Origin: Parcubacteria group bacterium ADurb.Bin192
Lineage (GTDB): Bacteria; Patescibacteriota; Patescibacteriia; 2-12-FULL-60-25
Direction: 5' to 3'
NCBI GenBank assembly: GCA_002070095.1
Contig: MWCR01000008.1
Coordinates: forward strand, 1 to 64,000
DNA length: 64,000 nt
This document shows, one piece after another, positions 16,047 through 25,324 of the stretch. Below the pieces are notes generated by a model, which had not been told where the DNA came from, made no database searches, and worked only from the letters and a program-made list of their open reading frames with translations. Within the stretch, counting starts at the first letter, position 1. Every line of letters begins with the position of its first letter. A program made the translations under genes and the position numbers.

Positions 16047-17114
16047 ATGTCCGATTTATTGGAGAGATATCAAACTGCGCGGGCTGAATTTGAAAAGCTG
16101 GAAGCTCAAATGGGTGATCCGGTTGTTTTGGCCGATCAGGAAAAAATCAAAGCCGTATCGCGCGAATATTCACGAGCCAAGATTCTATATGAGCTGGGGC
16201 AGGATTTTGTGATGGCTAAAAAGGCTTTGGAGGAAACCGAATCAGCGGCCGGAGAAGAGGATCTCGAAATGAAAGCCATGGCCGAAGCCGAACTGCCCTT
16301 ATTGCGTGAGAGTTTTGAAGAAAAACGTCAAGCTTTTGAGGCGGCTTTAATACCTCCGGGCCCGCATGATCACAGTAATGCGATTATTGAAATCAGAGCC
16401 GGAGTAGGCGGTGAGGAAGCGGCTATTTTTGCGGCTGATTTGTTCAGGATGTACGTCAGGTACGCGGAAAGGCATGGCTGGAAAATGGTTTTGGCGTCCG
16501 AGTCTCAAGCTGAACAGGGTGGTTACAAAGAAGTTATTTTTACGATACAGGCGACTGGCGCTTATGGTTTGTTGAAAACAGAAATGGGCGTGCATCGTGT
16601 ACAGCGCGTGCCTGTGACAGAAAAACAAGGACGAATCCATACTTCCACGGCCACGGTGGCGGTTTTGCCGGAGCTGGAAGAAACCGAGCTCAAGATTGAT
16701 GCCAAGGATTTGAGGATTGATACTTTTTGCGCGGGCGGTAAAGGCGGCCAATCCGTGAACACCACCTATTCGGCCGTGCGCATTACACATATTCCCACGG
16801 GTATCGTGGTTAATTGCCAAGACGAGCGGTCGCAACTGCAAAACCGGGAGCGTGCCATGCAAATTTTACGGGCCCGCATTTGGGAACAGGAAGAAATGAA
16901 GCGCCGGCAGGATTTAGACAGCGAGAGACGCGCTCAAATAGGTTCGGGCGACCGGTCTGAAAAAATCAGGACTTATAATTACCCTCAAGATCGCATTACT
17001 GACCATCGCATCAAAAAATCATGGCATAATATAGATCTGATCCTGGACGGAGATTTGGATCAGGTGATTGAAGCTGTAAAAAGCGGCAAAATGGGGAACG
17101 AAGAAGATGAATAA
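16047..17114 (+). CDS. prfA: Peptide chain release factor 1
   Basis: Releases finished proteins at UAA and UAG. 355 residues. The stop-codon recognition PxT motif appears as [16 protein letters not shown] and the catalytic loop as [17 protein letters not shown]: the invariant GGQ is intact, but the residue before it is Lys where most RF1s have Ala (GAGGQ). C-terminal family block [14 protein letters not shown] is present. Start at ATG 16047. Its methylase PrmC is encoded at 55667. Confidence 0.95.
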   Translation: MSDLLERYQTARAEFEKLEAQMGDPVVLADQEKIKAVSREYSRAKILYELGQDFVMAKKALEETESAAGEEDLEMKAMAEAELPLLRESFEEKRQAFEAALIPPGPHDHSNAIIEIRAGVGGEEAAIFAADLFRMYVRYAERHGWKMVLASESQAEQGGYKEVIFTIQATGAYGLLKTEMGVHRVQRVPVTEKQGRIHTSTATVAVLPELEETELKIDAKDLRIDTFCAGGKGGQSVNTTYSAVRITHIPTGIVVNCQDERSQLQNRERAMQILRARIWEQEEMKRRQDLDSERRAQIGSGDRSEKIRTYNYPQDRITDHRIKKSWHNIDLILDGDLDQVIEAVKSGKMGNEEDE

Positions 17115-17173
17115 AATTGATTATTTCATCTAAAATAAGCCAAAGAAGATGAGTCGACGGCCGTGGTCACAGC

Positions 17174-17202
17174 TTGACAAAACGGCCGTTTTAAGGTATA
17201 GC
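17174..17202 (+). promoter_or_regulatory. Promoter with palindromic spacer, lipoprotein gene
   Basis: TTGACA (17174-17179), 17-base spacer, TATAGC (17197-17202). The spacer holds a perfect 14-base palindrome AAAACGGCCGTTTT (17179-17192), well placed to be a repressor operator. Downstream, TCGCT/AGCGA flanks the AGGAGAG ribosome site, presenting it in a hairpin loop. Confidence 0.7.
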
Positions 17203-17241
17203 GAGTGTAAACAAAAACCCAAATCGCTAAGGAGAGAAGCG

Positions 17242-18072
17242 ATGAAAAAGGTTCTTTTCAGTGCAGTGTTGGCGGCAGCTTGGCTCATAGCCGGCTGCGG
17301 AGGGGAGGAATTCAGTGAATTTCCTCCCGGAGACCAAGATGCCGGTCAGGATACTGGTCAGGAGACGGCCGTTCCGGACACGAGCATCGAAGCCGAAGCC
17401 GGTTCGGATGTGGTGCCGGACACGCGACTCGAAACCGATGTGCCGGATACACAGCCGGACGTGGAGGGTGATGTCTCGCTCGAAGCCGGTGAAGACGTGG
17501 AGCCGGATGCGGTTCCGGATGTCCTGCCTGAAGCCGGTGAAGACGCGGAGCAGGACGTGGCACCTGATGTTCCGCTCGACGTGGCCCCGGAGGCTCAACC
17601 CGAAGCGGGTCCGGATGGTCCTCAGCCGATTGATTGCGAGCTTCACGGCGTGCCCGGCAAGATCAAAGTCATCGTGCGTCACGCGGTCGACGCTCCCAAG
17701 GTGTTGGCCGTCGCCGGCAAGCTGACCCATGACGACGTGGCTCTGGATTCCAGCTTTCAGACCTGGTGCTGGGCCGGAGCCAACCAGGAAGAGTTGGTCT
17801 GCGTGCCTCGCGACAAGAACGGTCAGCCGGCCCAGCCTGTCACCGGGGTGGGACTGCGGGTTCAGTTTGTGCCCGGCCAGGTCTTGGATGGGGTGCAAAT
17901 GAACGATACGAGCATGTTCTGCAACGCAACCGGTTGTCCGTCCGAAGGTGACTACTTGGTCTGTAACGGCAAGGAAACGCTGTGTCGTTGGGACTACGGA
18001 GTGCTTTCCGGACCAACCGACTTGGCTATTGGCCCCTGGGGAATGCAGAACTTGGTCTGTGTTTTCCCTTGA
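17242..18072 (+). CDS. Lipoprotein with long acidic Asp/Pro stalk
   Basis: 276-residue exported lipoprotein of unknown function. A basic start and hydrophobic core end in the lipobox LIAGC (Cys about residue 18). Residues about 20-130 are a low-complexity stalk of Asp, Glu, Pro, Val, Ala and Gly with repeated VPD-, EAGED- and PDV-type units. Then a Cys-containing globular domain of about 145 residues (eight or nine Cys, likely disulphides). Start fixed by AGGAGAG. GC content is well above the neighbours. Asp/Pro stalks of this style are familiar from myxobacterial lipoproteins, which suggests transfer; this is inference. Confidence 0.8.
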   Translation: MKKVLFSAVLAAAWLIAGCGGEEFSEFPPGDQDAGQDTGQETAVPDTSIEAEAGSDVVPDTRLETDVPDTQPDVEGDVSLEAGEDVEPDAVPDVLPEAGEDAEQDVAPDVPLDVAPEAQPEAGPDGPQPIDCELHGVPGKIKVIVRHAVDAPKVLAVAGKLTHDDVALDSSFQTWCWAGANQEELVCVPRDKNGQPAQPVTGVGLRVQFVPGQVLDGVQMNDTSMFCNATGCPSEGDYLVCNGKETLCRWDYGVLSGPTDLAIGPWGMQNLVCVFP

Positions 18073-18118
18073 GCCCTGCTTGTGCCCTTGTGCCATTCGG
18101 TATGAGGGCTTTTTATTT
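18072..18118 (+). terminator. Terminator of the lipoprotein gene
   Basis: AGCCCT/AGGGCT (18072-18077, 18105-18110) then TTTTATTT; the stem starts on the last base of the TGA stop. Confidence 0.7.
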
Positions 18119-18125
18119 GGCAAGG

Positions 18126-18155
18126 TTGACGCAAAATCATGGATACTGCTATACT
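18126..18155 (+). promoter_or_regulatory. rpsB promoter
   Basis: TTGACG (18126-18131), 18-base spacer, TATACT (18150-18155). Predicted start near 18162. Confidence 0.75.
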
Positions 18156-18161
18156 CGTGAC

Positions 18162-18330
18162 GCCCTTAAAAAAGGCATTTTATCATTAAAAGTCCTCATG
18201 TGAGGCACAATCACTCATTTTCGGCCCCTCATCTTAGGCGCCTGTCCGGGCGCATTGTCCGGATTCCTAAGACAAGCCGGGAAGAGGTTATTAAGGCTCC
18301 CGGGGCTTAACGGTCAACGGGATTAAAACT
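18162..18330 (+). promoter_or_regulatory. Structured rpsB leader, candidate S2 control element
   Basis: A 169-nt leader with several helices: CCTCA/TGAGG near 18195; TCTTAGG (18232-18238)/CCTAAGA (18266-18272) enclosing GCGCC/GGGCGC; and AAGCCGGG/CCC-GGGCTT closer to the start. Long leaders before rpsB often carry S2 autoregulation; the sequence does not match a family I can name. Confidence 0.5.
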
Positions 18331-19095
18331 ATGTTCAAGATTCCCACTCTAGTCGAGATGCTGGAGGCCGGTGTGCATTTTGGCCACCGCACATCCAAAT
18401 GGCATCCCAAAATGAAGAATTACCTGTTCGGTTCACGCCAGGGTATTCATATTATAAACTTGGAAGAAACTCAAAAGAAACTGGAAGAGGCTATGGGTTT
18501 TTGCAAGCAAGTCACGTCTCGTGGAGGCGTTATATTATTTGTCGGCACCAAAAAACAAGCCGCGCCCGTACTGGAAGCCATGGCCAAAGAAGCGGGCATG
18601 CCTTTCGTTAACAAACGTTGGCTGGGCGGAACCTTAACCAATTTCTCGGTTATTACTCAATTGCTTAAACGCTTTAAAGACTTGAAACGCAAACACGAAA
18701 AAGGCGAATTGGGCAAATATACCAAATTGGAACAGTTGAAATTCAGTGAACAGATTCAGATGCTGGAAGAAAAAATCGGCGGTTTGCAGGACATGAACCG
18801 CATTCCTGACGCCATCTTTATTCAAGATATTCATAAAGACAAAACAGCCTTGGCCGAAGCGGTCAGAAGAGGAGTTAAAGTAGTGGCTATTTGTGACTCC
18901 AATGTTAACCCCAAAGAGGTTGATTATCCTATTCCGGCCAATGATGACGCGGTTAAATCCATAGAACTGATGGTGGGAGCCATTGCCCGGGCTTGCAAAC
19001 AAGGCCGTGATGAATGGGAGGCTAATCGCCAAAGATTGGCCGGTTCACTGGTGCAGGCGGGTCCGCGGGAACGTAAAGTTCAAGATAAAAATTAA
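18331..19095 (+). CDS. rpsB: Ribosomal protein uS2
   Basis: Small-subunit protein needed for S1 or mRNA docking. 254 residues. Conserved blocks: LEAGVHFGHRTSKWHPKM, YLFGSRQGIHIINLEET, FVGTKKQA, RWLGGTLTNF, DAIFIQDIHKDKTALAEA and VAICDSNVNPKEVDYPIPANDDA. Complete and of normal length. Encoded ahead of tsf as in most bacteria, but separated by 120 bases with an inverted repeat. Confidence 0.97.
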   Translation: MFKIPTLVEMLEAGVHFGHRTSKWHPKMKNYLFGSRQGIHIINLEETQKKLEEAMGFCKQVTSRGGVILFVGTKKQAAPVLEAMAKEAGMPFVNKRWLGGTLTNFSVITQLLKRFKDLKRKHEKGELGKYTKLEQLKFSEQIQMLEEKIGGLQDMNRIPDAIFIQDIHKDKTALAEAVRRGVKVVAICDSNVNPKEVDYPIPANDDAVKSIELMVGAIARACKQGRDEWEANRQRLAGSLVQAGPRERKVQDKN

Positions 19096-19103
19096 TAATT
19101 AAC

Positions 19104-19182
19104 AAATAACAAATAATAATGTTTGGTGTCGCTGTGTGAATCCAAGGCCATAATTAAGCGGTGATATCCGGATTTGTTATTT
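19104..19182. terminator. Long-loop inverted repeat between rpsB and tsf
   Basis: Perfect 11-bp arms AAATAACAAAT (19104-19114) and ATTTGTTATTT (19172-19182) around a 57-base loop, followed by T-rich words. It may be a partial terminator setting the rpsB:tsf ratio, or a mirrored copy of an AT-rich word array. Confidence 0.4.
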
Positions 19183-19215
19183 CTTATTTGAATCTTTGTT
19201 ATTTATTTAGATATT

Positions 19216-19824
19216 ATGGCAGACGCAAAAATGGTCGCGGAATTGCGCGACAAGACGGGCGCGGGCATGATGGCCTGCAAAAAAGCTTTGACCGAGGCCG
19301 GAGATGATATGGTTAAGGCGGTTGAAATATTGAAAAAAATGGGTGCCATGAAAGCCGCGCAAAAAACCGCGGAAAGAACAACGGCCGAGGGCATTATTGT
19401 GACTTATCTGCATCATAATAAAAAACTGGCTTCCATGCTGGAGTTGCAGTGTGAATCTGATTTTGTGGCGCGCAACGAAGATTTTGTGGCCTTTGCCAAT
19501 GATTTGGCTATGCAGGTGGCGGCCATGGCGCCGGAATACGTATCACCTGACAGTATTCCCGAGATTGACGTGGAAAAACAAAAGCAGGTATTCGTGCAAG
19601 AGATCGCCGAAGATAAAAAGCCGGATGATATCAAGGCTAAGATTGTCCAGGGCAAATTGGATAAATGGATGCAGGATGTTTGCTTGACTAAACAGGCTTT
19701 TTTCAAGGATGAAGATAAAACCGTGGAGCAGTTGCTGACCGAAAAGATAGCCACTATCGGTGAAAAAATCGTGATTGCCAGGTTCGCGCGTTGGGAATTA
19801 GGCAAGAGCGCGTCCAGCTGCTAA
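19216..19824 (+). CDS. tsf: Elongation factor Ts
   Basis: Nucleotide exchange factor for EF-Tu. 202 residues, the short form. N-terminal UBA-like domain AELRDKTGAGMMACKKAL, the TDFVAKN-type block as SDFVARNEDF, and a single compact dimerisation region. Followed by a strong terminator at 19843. Confidence 0.95.
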   Translation: MADAKMVAELRDKTGAGMMACKKALTEAGDDMVKAVEILKKMGAMKAAQKTAERTTAEGIIVTYLHHNKKLASMLELQCESDFVARNEDFVAFANDLAMQVAAMAPEYVSPDSIPEIDVEKQKQVFVQEIAEDKKPDDIKAKIVQGKLDKWMQDVCLTKQAFFKDEDKTVEQLLTEKIATIGEKIVIARFARWELGKSASSC

Positions 19825-19842
19825 ATGGAGTTATTGGCAAGA

Positions 19843-19878
19843 ACAACCGTTTATCCTCGGATGACGGTTGTTTTTTTG
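19843..19878 (+). terminator. tsf terminator
   Basis: ACAACCGT (19843-19850)/ACGGTTGT (19864-19871) with a run of seven Ts. Confidence 0.85.
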
Positions 19879-19897
19879 CTTTAAATATCGGTATTTC

Positions 19898-19926
19898 TTG
19901 ACTATCAGGCCAAAAAAGCCTATAGT
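19898..19926 (+). promoter_or_regulatory. infB promoter, leaderless type
   Basis: TTGACT (19898-19903), 17-base spacer, TATAGT (19921-19926), then 7 bases to ATG 19934. Confidence 0.75.
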
Positions 19927-19933
19927 GCGGGGC

Positions 19934-21970
19934 ATGAATGTAAGTGATTTAGCCCGTCGTTTAAAGGTAACTCCGCAAGAGCTGTTGGATAAACTGCCGG
20001 AGTTGGGTTTTGATATTGGAGCTCGCGCCATCAAAATAGATAACATAATGGCTGAGAAAATTTTTCGTAAATGGATAGACACATCAAGGCGCGAAAGGTT
20101 GCGAGGTCAATTATTGGTTTCATCTCAACAGACCAAGGATCGGGAAGAGGCTGCGGCTGGAGGTAAGAAAAAAGTGGCTTTGCCCGAAATAATCATTGTC
20201 CGTGAATTGGCCGGTAAGTTGAATTTGCCGGTGACACGTGTGATTCAAGAGCTGATGAGGGCCGGTATTTTGGCCTCACAGAACGAAAGATTGGATTTTG
20301 AAACCGCGGCCATTATTGCTGAAGAACTTGGCTTTGAAGCCTCTAAACAAGAGGATGATGCGAATGATAGTCAGGAGTCGGTACAAGCTCAGGATCGTTT
20401 AAAACAAATACTGGATAAAGATACCGAGGGGCAGGCCATTGCTCGTCCGCCCGTTGTGGTTGTTATGGGCCATGTGGATCACGGCAAAACCAAAACCTTG
20501 GATGCTATCAGGCGTACCAATGTAGTGGAGGGAGAGGCCGGCGGTATTACACAGCATATAGGTGCTTATCAGGTGGAGCGCAAAGAGCGTCTGATGACGT
20601 TTATCGATACTCCGGGACACGAAGCTTTTACGGTTATGCGTTCGCGTGGAGCCAAGGTGGCGGATATCGCTATTTTAGTGGTGGCGGCTGATGATGGCGT
20701 GCAACCGCAGACCAAAGAAGTGATTGATATCATCCACGCGGCCAAACTGCCGTTTATTGTGGCTATTAATAAGATAGATAAACCCGAAGCTGATCCGGAC
20801 AGAGTTTTGGCTCAATTGGCTGAAGCCGGAGTGACGACTGAAGCTTGGGGGGGCAGCGTGCCGGTTGTTAAGATTTCGGCTAAACAGGGTTTGGGCATAG
20901 ATGATTTACTGGAAATGATTTTATTATTGGCCGACATGAATGCCGATCAGATAAAAGCCAATCCTAATCGTTTGGCCGCGGGCACGATTATTGAATCTCA
21001 TGTGGATAAGGCCGAAGGTCCGGTGGCTACGGTTTTGGTGCAGTCCGGGACCTTAAAGCGTAATGACTATTTGGGTTTGGGCGGCAGTTTGTACGGACGG
21101 GTAAGAGCCATGCGTGATTGGAAGGGGGAGATTTTGGATGAAGCTACTCCGGGCGTACCGGTCAAAATTTTGGGCTTTAAAGTGGCGCCTTCGGTCGGGG
21201 ATATCGTGGAAGTTCCCGAGAATTTGAAGTCTTTGGAAAAAAGAAAAGTTAAGGCTAACTTTCAGGCCGGTAACCAGTTTACGGCGGTCAAGGTCCAGAA
21301 GATGGAAGGCGAGCAGAGTGATCAAAAGAAGGTTTTGCTCAACATTGTGCTTAAGGCCGATGTACTTGGTTCACTGGAGGCTATTTTGGGCATGCTGGAA
21401 AAAATCAATCATGAATACGTAGGCGTGGAAGTTCTGAAAAAAGGCTTGGGCAATATTACGGAGGGTGACATTGAGAGCGCAGCCGCGGCTCCGCCGTCCG
21501 TGGTGTATGGTTTTAATACTGTGGCTATGCCGGATGCCGCGGTTTTGGCCCGTGAAAAAGGGGTTGAATTAAAGCAGGTTAAGATTATTTATGAATTGAT
21601 TGATGATGTGGTGGTTCGTTTAAATCAGATGCTGCCGCCCGAGGTTATCCGGACACAGGTCGGCAAGGCCGAGGCCGTGGCTATTTTTAGGACCGAGAAA
21701 GACCGCATGGTTATCGGTTGCAAGGTCAGGCAGGGGAAGATCCACCCGGGAGCCAAGGTGATTATTTGGAGGAAAGAAGAGGGTGAGGATCAACCGGTTG
21801 GCGAGGGTTTGATTGAATCAGTACAGGTTGGCAAGGAACAGGTTAAGGAAGTTATTGTGGGGCAAGAGTGCGGAGTGTCTTATAGGGGCAAGGAAAAGGT
21901 TCAGGCCGGAGACATGATTGAGATTTTCACCGAAGAAACCAAAGTTCGCCGGGTGGAGATACAAAGGTAA
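19934..21970 (+). CDS. infB: Translation initiation factor IF-2
   Basis: GTPase that places fMet-tRNA on the small subunit. 678 residues: a short N-terminal region starting with an IF2_N-type helix module ([17 protein letters not shown]) and a second one ([17 protein letters not shown]), then the G domain with G1 GHVDHGKT, G3 DTPGHEAF and G4 NKID, followed by the beta-barrel and C-terminal tRNA-binding domains. ATG 19934 is chosen over the upstream in-frame 19868 because a promoter -10 box lies between them. Confidence 0.96.
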   Translation: MNVSDLARRLKVTPQELLDKLPELGFDIGARAIKIDNIMAEKIFRKWIDTSRRERLRGQLLVSSQQTKDREEAAAGGKKKVALPEIIIVRELAGKLNLPVTRVIQELMRAGILASQNERLDFETAAIIAEELGFEASKQEDDANDSQESVQAQDRLKQILDKDTEGQAIARPPVVVVMGHVDHGKTKTLDAIRRTNVVEGEAGGITQHIGAYQVERKERLMTFIDTPGHEAFTVMRSRGAKVADIAILVVAADDGVQPQTKEVIDIIHAAKLPFIVAINKIDKPEADPDRVLAQLAEAGVTTEAWGGSVPVVKISAKQGLGIDDLLEMILLLADMNADQIKANPNRLAAGTIIESHVDKAEGPVATVLVQSGTLKRNDYLGLGGSLYGRVRAMRDWKGEILDEATPGVPVKILGFKVAPSVGDIVEVPENLKSLEKRKVKANFQAGNQFTAVKVQKMEGEQSDQKKVLLNIVLKADVLGSLEAILGMLEKINHEYVGVEVLKKGLGNITEGDIESAAAAPPSVVYGFNTVAMPDAAVLAREKGVELKQVKIIYELIDDVVVRLNQMLPPEVIRTQVGKAEAVAIFRTEKDRMVIGCKVRQGKIHPGAKVIIWRKEEGEDQPVGEGLIESVQVGKEQVKEVIVGQECGVSYRGKEKVQAGDMIEIFTEETKVRRVEIQR

Positions 21971-22035
21971 AAAAATCGGCGGATGGTCAATCAATGATTA
22001 CCAATTTATTTATATAAAATTTTTAGCTAAATAAT

Positions 22036-22350
22036 ATGGAAGTGATATTAAACGAACAAAATTTTGAACAAGAGGTTTTGCAATCGGATAAACCGGTTTT
22101 GGTTGATTTTTGGGCTACTTGGTGCGGTCCTTGCCGGCAAATGTCGCCTATCGTGGAAGAGTTGGCGAATGAGATGCAGGGGGTTAAAATCGCCAAACTC
22201 AATGTAGATGAAGCCGGCGGCATAGCCGGTCAATACAATATTATGTCCATTCCCACGTTTTTAATTTTCAAAAACGGGGCAGTAGTCGATCAAATGGTGG
22301 GCGGAGTGGCTAAAGAGGTTTTAAAAGAGCGTCTATCTCAATATATATAA
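22036..22350 (+). CDS. trxA: Thioredoxin
   Basis: 104-residue cytoplasmic thiol-disulphide reductant. The active site is the canonical WCGPC (WATWCGPCRQM) and the cis-Pro loop is SIPTFLIFKNG. No signal peptide. Stands alone with its own terminator at 22367. Confidence 0.95.
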   Translation: MEVILNEQNFEQEVLQSDKPVLVDFWATWCGPCRQMSPIVEELANEMQGVKIAKLNVDEAGGIAGQYNIMSIPTFLIFKNGAVVDQMVGGVAKEVLKERLSQYI

Positions 22351-22366
22351 AAAGTTAAAATTTCAT

Positions 22367-22400
22367 AAAACAGCCCGGGTTATGTTAAGGGCTGTTTTTT
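22367..22400 (+). terminator. trxA terminator
   Basis: AAAACAGCCC/GGGCTGTTTTTT; textbook intrinsic terminator. An extended -10 box (TGATATAAT) for the next gene follows at about 22402. Confidence 0.85.
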
Positions 22401-22437
22401 GTGATATAATTGTTTCGGACGATTATTCGTCTTAAAT

Positions 22438-23280
22438 ATGCCCACTTTAAAACGCAAGAAAAATTCTTTAATTCCTGACCGCCGAAAAATATTTTTGGGA
22501 GATATTTGCACTCCTGGAAATTTTTGGATCATGGTGCTGTTCTCATTCATTTTGGTAATTCAGGTTATTCTGACGGGTTTTGTGATTTCTTTGTATCAAA
22601 GGCAATTGCTGATGGTCAGGGCTTTTGATGCTTTAAGCGATCGTTCGCAGTATCTGGTATCAGCCCCCAAAGATCAGGCTGATAGGTTTTTTAAAGAGAC
22701 TCAAGTGGCCGGTTTGTATTATGAATATCAACCCTGCAGGCCCACTTTTACCGGGGCTTGCGATGATGCCTCGATTTATCGTCTGGCCAAAAACGGCTCC
22801 AAAGAAGTGGTGGTTCCCAGTTTAAGGCGGTTGACCGGAGCTCCTTTGACCAGTGAATTGCTTCAGCCCATAACGCAAAGTTCTGATAAACGCTGGATGA
22901 TTTTTGGAGCTTGGTCTTTCGGTTCAAAAAGAAATGTTAATGATCGCAGGATCTGGTTATTCGACCAACAGGTCGGGGATGTGGTTTTGGCTTCTTCGGT
23001 TCCGGCTGACGCAGTGTATTCGCCGGATTTCAAGTACGCGGCTTATGCCAGTCCTGACGGCAATGGCGATATCCGTGACGTAACCATTTTGGATATTTGG
23101 ACCGGACGGGATGTGGGCGGAGCCAAAGCCGAAACAGGCGTAACTTTTATGGGCCCCAATGGACTGGCTTTACTGCGCTGGGGAGATGAGAAGAATTTGT
23201 TTGTTACGGAGTACGCGAGAACTGACATTGAGAATACCGTGCCTGTTTTGCGCGGAGAGAGAAATTTAAAAGTTAAATAA
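22438..23280 (+). CDS. Membrane-anchored protein with propeller-like ectodomain
   Basis: 280 residues, not assigned to a family. A basic cytoplasmic N terminus is followed by one hydrophobic span (about residues 29-57) and a roughly 220-residue outer domain with strand repeats such as RRIWLFDQQVGDVVLA and VYSPDFKYAAYASPDGNGD, reminiscent of TolB/WD40-type blades but too few for a complete propeller. Four bases before gap, so it likely heads that transcript. Confidence 0.6.
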   Translation: MPTLKRKKNSLIPDRRKIFLGDICTPGNFWIMVLFSFILVIQVILTGFVISLYQRQLLMVRAFDALSDRSQYLVSAPKDQADRFFKETQVAGLYYEYQPCRPTFTGACDDASIYRLAKNGSKEVVVPSLRRLTGAPLTSELLQPITQSSDKRWMIFGAWSFGSKRNVNDRRIWLFDQQVGDVVLASSVPADAVYSPDFKYAAYASPDGNGDIRDVTILDIWTGRDVGGAKAETGVTFMGPNGLALLRWGDEKNLFVTEYARTDIENTVPVLRGERNLKVK

Positions 23281-23284
23281 ATAT

Positions 23285-24289
23285 ATGCCCAATATTGCAA
23301 TCAATGGTTTTGGCCGTATCGGCCGCGGTGTTTTTAAGGCAGGTTTTGGAAAAGCCGGTTTTAAGGTGGTGGCGGTTAATGACCTGACCGATGCCATGAC
23401 CTTGGCCCATTTGCTTAAACACGATTCCACTTATCGCACATGGGATAAAAAAGTATCTTACGACGCCAAGCATTTGATTGTGGAAGGGGTTAAGATACCG
23501 GTTTTGGCTGAAAAAGATCCAACCAAATTGCCTTGGGGAGAGATGAAGATAGACGTTGTTTTGGAGTGTACGGGTCGTTTTACGGACGAAAAGGGTGCGG
23601 GCCAGCATATCACGGCGGGGGCCAAAAGAGTGGTCTTGTCAGCCCCGGCCAAAGGGGGCTATGTGCCGACTCATGTCATTGGTTTAAACGAAAAGAAGAT
23701 TAATCGAAAAGCCAGAGTCATTAATAACGCGTCTTGCACCACCAACTGCATAGCGCCCGTGGCCGCCGTCATTCACAGCGCTTTTGGCATCAAGAAGGCC
23801 ATGATGACCACCATTCATTCTTATACGGCGGATCAGGTTTTACAGGATGGCCCGCATAAGGACTTGAGGCGCGCGCGTTCAGCGGCCGAAAATATTATTC
23901 CAACCACCACGGGTGCGGCCATTGCCACCACCGAGGTTATTCCGGCGTTAAAGGGTAAGTTTGACGGTATTTCAATCCGTGTGCCAACCTCTTGCGTATC
24001 CCTATCCGATTTTACTTTTTTGATAAAAAAGAAAACCACGGTTGAACAGGTTAATGAAGTATTAAAAAAGGCCGCCAAGAATCCTGTGTATAAAGGCATT
24101 ATGGAAGTGACCAACGAGCCATTGGTGTCTTCAGATTTTATCGGTAATCAAGCCTCTTCGATTGTGGATCTGCAGTTTACTCAAGTTTTGGACGGCGATA
24201 TGGTCAAGGTGCTGGCTTGGTATGATAATGAGTGGGGTTATTCCAACCGCTTGGCGGAAATGGCTCTGCAGGCCGCCAAAAGTTTATAG
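23285..24289 (+). CDS. gap: Glyceraldehyde-3-phosphate dehydrogenase
   Basis: Oxidises and phosphorylates glyceraldehyde-3-phosphate in glycolysis. 334 residues. NAD-binding Rossmann start INGFGRIGRGVFK, catalytic Cys in NNASCTTNCIAP, phosphate-binding HSYTADQVLQDGPHKDLRRAR and the C-terminal WYDNEWGYSNRL are all intact. Heads a near-continuous run with a phosphoesterase, pgk and eno. Confidence 0.97.
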   Translation: MPNIAINGFGRIGRGVFKAGFGKAGFKVVAVNDLTDAMTLAHLLKHDSTYRTWDKKVSYDAKHLIVEGVKIPVLAEKDPTKLPWGEMKIDVVLECTGRFTDEKGAGQHITAGAKRVVLSAPAKGGYVPTHVIGLNEKKINRKARVINNASCTTNCIAPVAAVIHSAFGIKKAMMTTIHSYTADQVLQDGPHKDLRRARSAAENIIPTTTGAAIATTEVIPALKGKFDGISIRVPTSCVSLSDFTFLIKKKTTVEQVNEVLKKAAKNPVYKGIMEVTNEPLVSSDFIGNQASSIVDLQFTQVLDGDMVKVLAWYDNEWGYSNRLAEMALQAAKSL

Positions 24290-24310
24290 CTGGTCGGTTT
24301 TTTGAGGTTG

Positions 24311-25222
24311 ATGTTTGTGACTTTGAATTGCAATAAAGACAATCAATCGTTTATTGTTTTTGATCTAGCCATGCTGGCTCTGGGTGTTTTTGGTTTACTG
24401 CTGGTTTGGGCGGGTTGGTTTTTGGGCGGTTGGTGGTTGATTTTGAGTGCGCTCATGTTGCTGGGGATTGTTTTGCTGGCCTATGGCGTATGGGTGGAAC
24501 CGAGGCGGGTTAAGGTTAGTAATTTTAAAATCAATCTGTCTTCACAGTCCAAGGTCATGATAAAAGTGGTTTTTATTGCCGATTTGCATGCGGGTTCCAA
24601 TAAACCAAAAAAATGGTATGACCGTGTTTTCAGCCGGATAAAAGACATGGGCGCGGATTTATTGCTGGTGGGAGGCGATTTGGTCGTATCTCAAGCATCA
24701 CATCTTAATAAACTGGAGGCATTGAATGAAATTGGTTGCCAATATGGCAAGTATTTTGTTTTGGGCAATCATGATTATCTGGATAATCCCGGTCAGATCG
24801 TCAAAAGCCTGACGGGCTGGGGTTTTCATGATTTAACCAATGCGAATTTAACTTTGCGCTGTCAGGGACTGGATTTGCGTTTAGCCGGCATCGATGACTG
24901 TGTTTTTGGACAGCAGGCAGCCGTACCCGCTCCGGCCTGTGCCTCGCCTTTGATTTTATTGTGTCACGAGCCGGATGTTCTGCGGGATTTGGCCGAAGGA
25001 CAGGCGGATCTGGTGCTTTGCGGACATAATCATGGCGGACAGATCAGGTGGCCGGGCTTGGGAGCCTTGTTTGTGCCTTCAAAACTGGGCCGCCGGGTTG
25101 ACGCGGGTTTTAAAGTGGTCAACGGCATTAGGACTTATTTGACCACGGGCCTGGGAGAGGTTTTGTGCCGAGCTCGTTTGTTTTGTCCGCCTGAAATAGT
25201 GGTCTTGGAGATAGGTATTTAA
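24311..25222 (+). CDS. Membrane-bound calcineurin-like phosphoesterase
   Basis: 303 residues: two N-terminal hydrophobic spans (about residues 15-60), then a metallophosphoesterase domain with the five metal motifs ADLHAGS, GGDLV, GNHDYL, a His in LCHEPD and GHNHGGQ. Layout matches the YaeI/YkuE branch, whose members hydrolyse lipid-linked or other phosphoesters at the membrane; the substrate is unknown here. ATG 24311 preferred; TTG 24302 is in frame. It sits between gap and pgk without obvious functional link. Confidence 0.85.
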   Translation: MFVTLNCNKDNQSFIVFDLAMLALGVFGLLLVWAGWFLGGWWLILSALMLLGIVLLAYGVWVEPRRVKVSNFKINLSSQSKVMIKVVFIADLHAGSNKPKKWYDRVFSRIKDMGADLLLVGGDLVVSQASHLNKLEALNEIGCQYGKYFVLGNHDYLDNPGQIVKSLTGWGFHDLTNANLTLRCQGLDLRLAGIDDCVFGQQAAVPAPACASPLILLCHEPDVLRDLAEGQADLVLCGHNHGGQIRWPGLGALFVPSKLGRRVDAGFKVVNGIRTYLTTGLGEVLCRARLFCPPEIVVLEIGI

Positions 25223-25287
25223 CTGATCTGATTCAGGAAAAGATGATCCGGCCCAATTTGTGATTTTGCTTTTTGGCCGAGTGTTTC

Positions 25288-25316
25288 TTTCATCTTTAAC
25301 GCGTTTAAGTTAAAAT
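25288..25316 (+). promoter_or_regulatory. pgk promoter, leaderless type
   Basis: TTTCAT (25288-25293), 17-base spacer, TAAAAT (25311-25316), 8 bases to ATG 25325. Confidence 0.5.
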
Positions 25317-25324
25317 GAAGATCT

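Noticed and set aside
17227-18123. 298-codon minus-strand ORF opposite the lipoprotein gene
   Set aside because: The plus strand has promoter, ribosome site, signal peptide with lipobox and terminator. The opposite frame is open because the GC-rich Asp/Pro stalk codons leave few stops.
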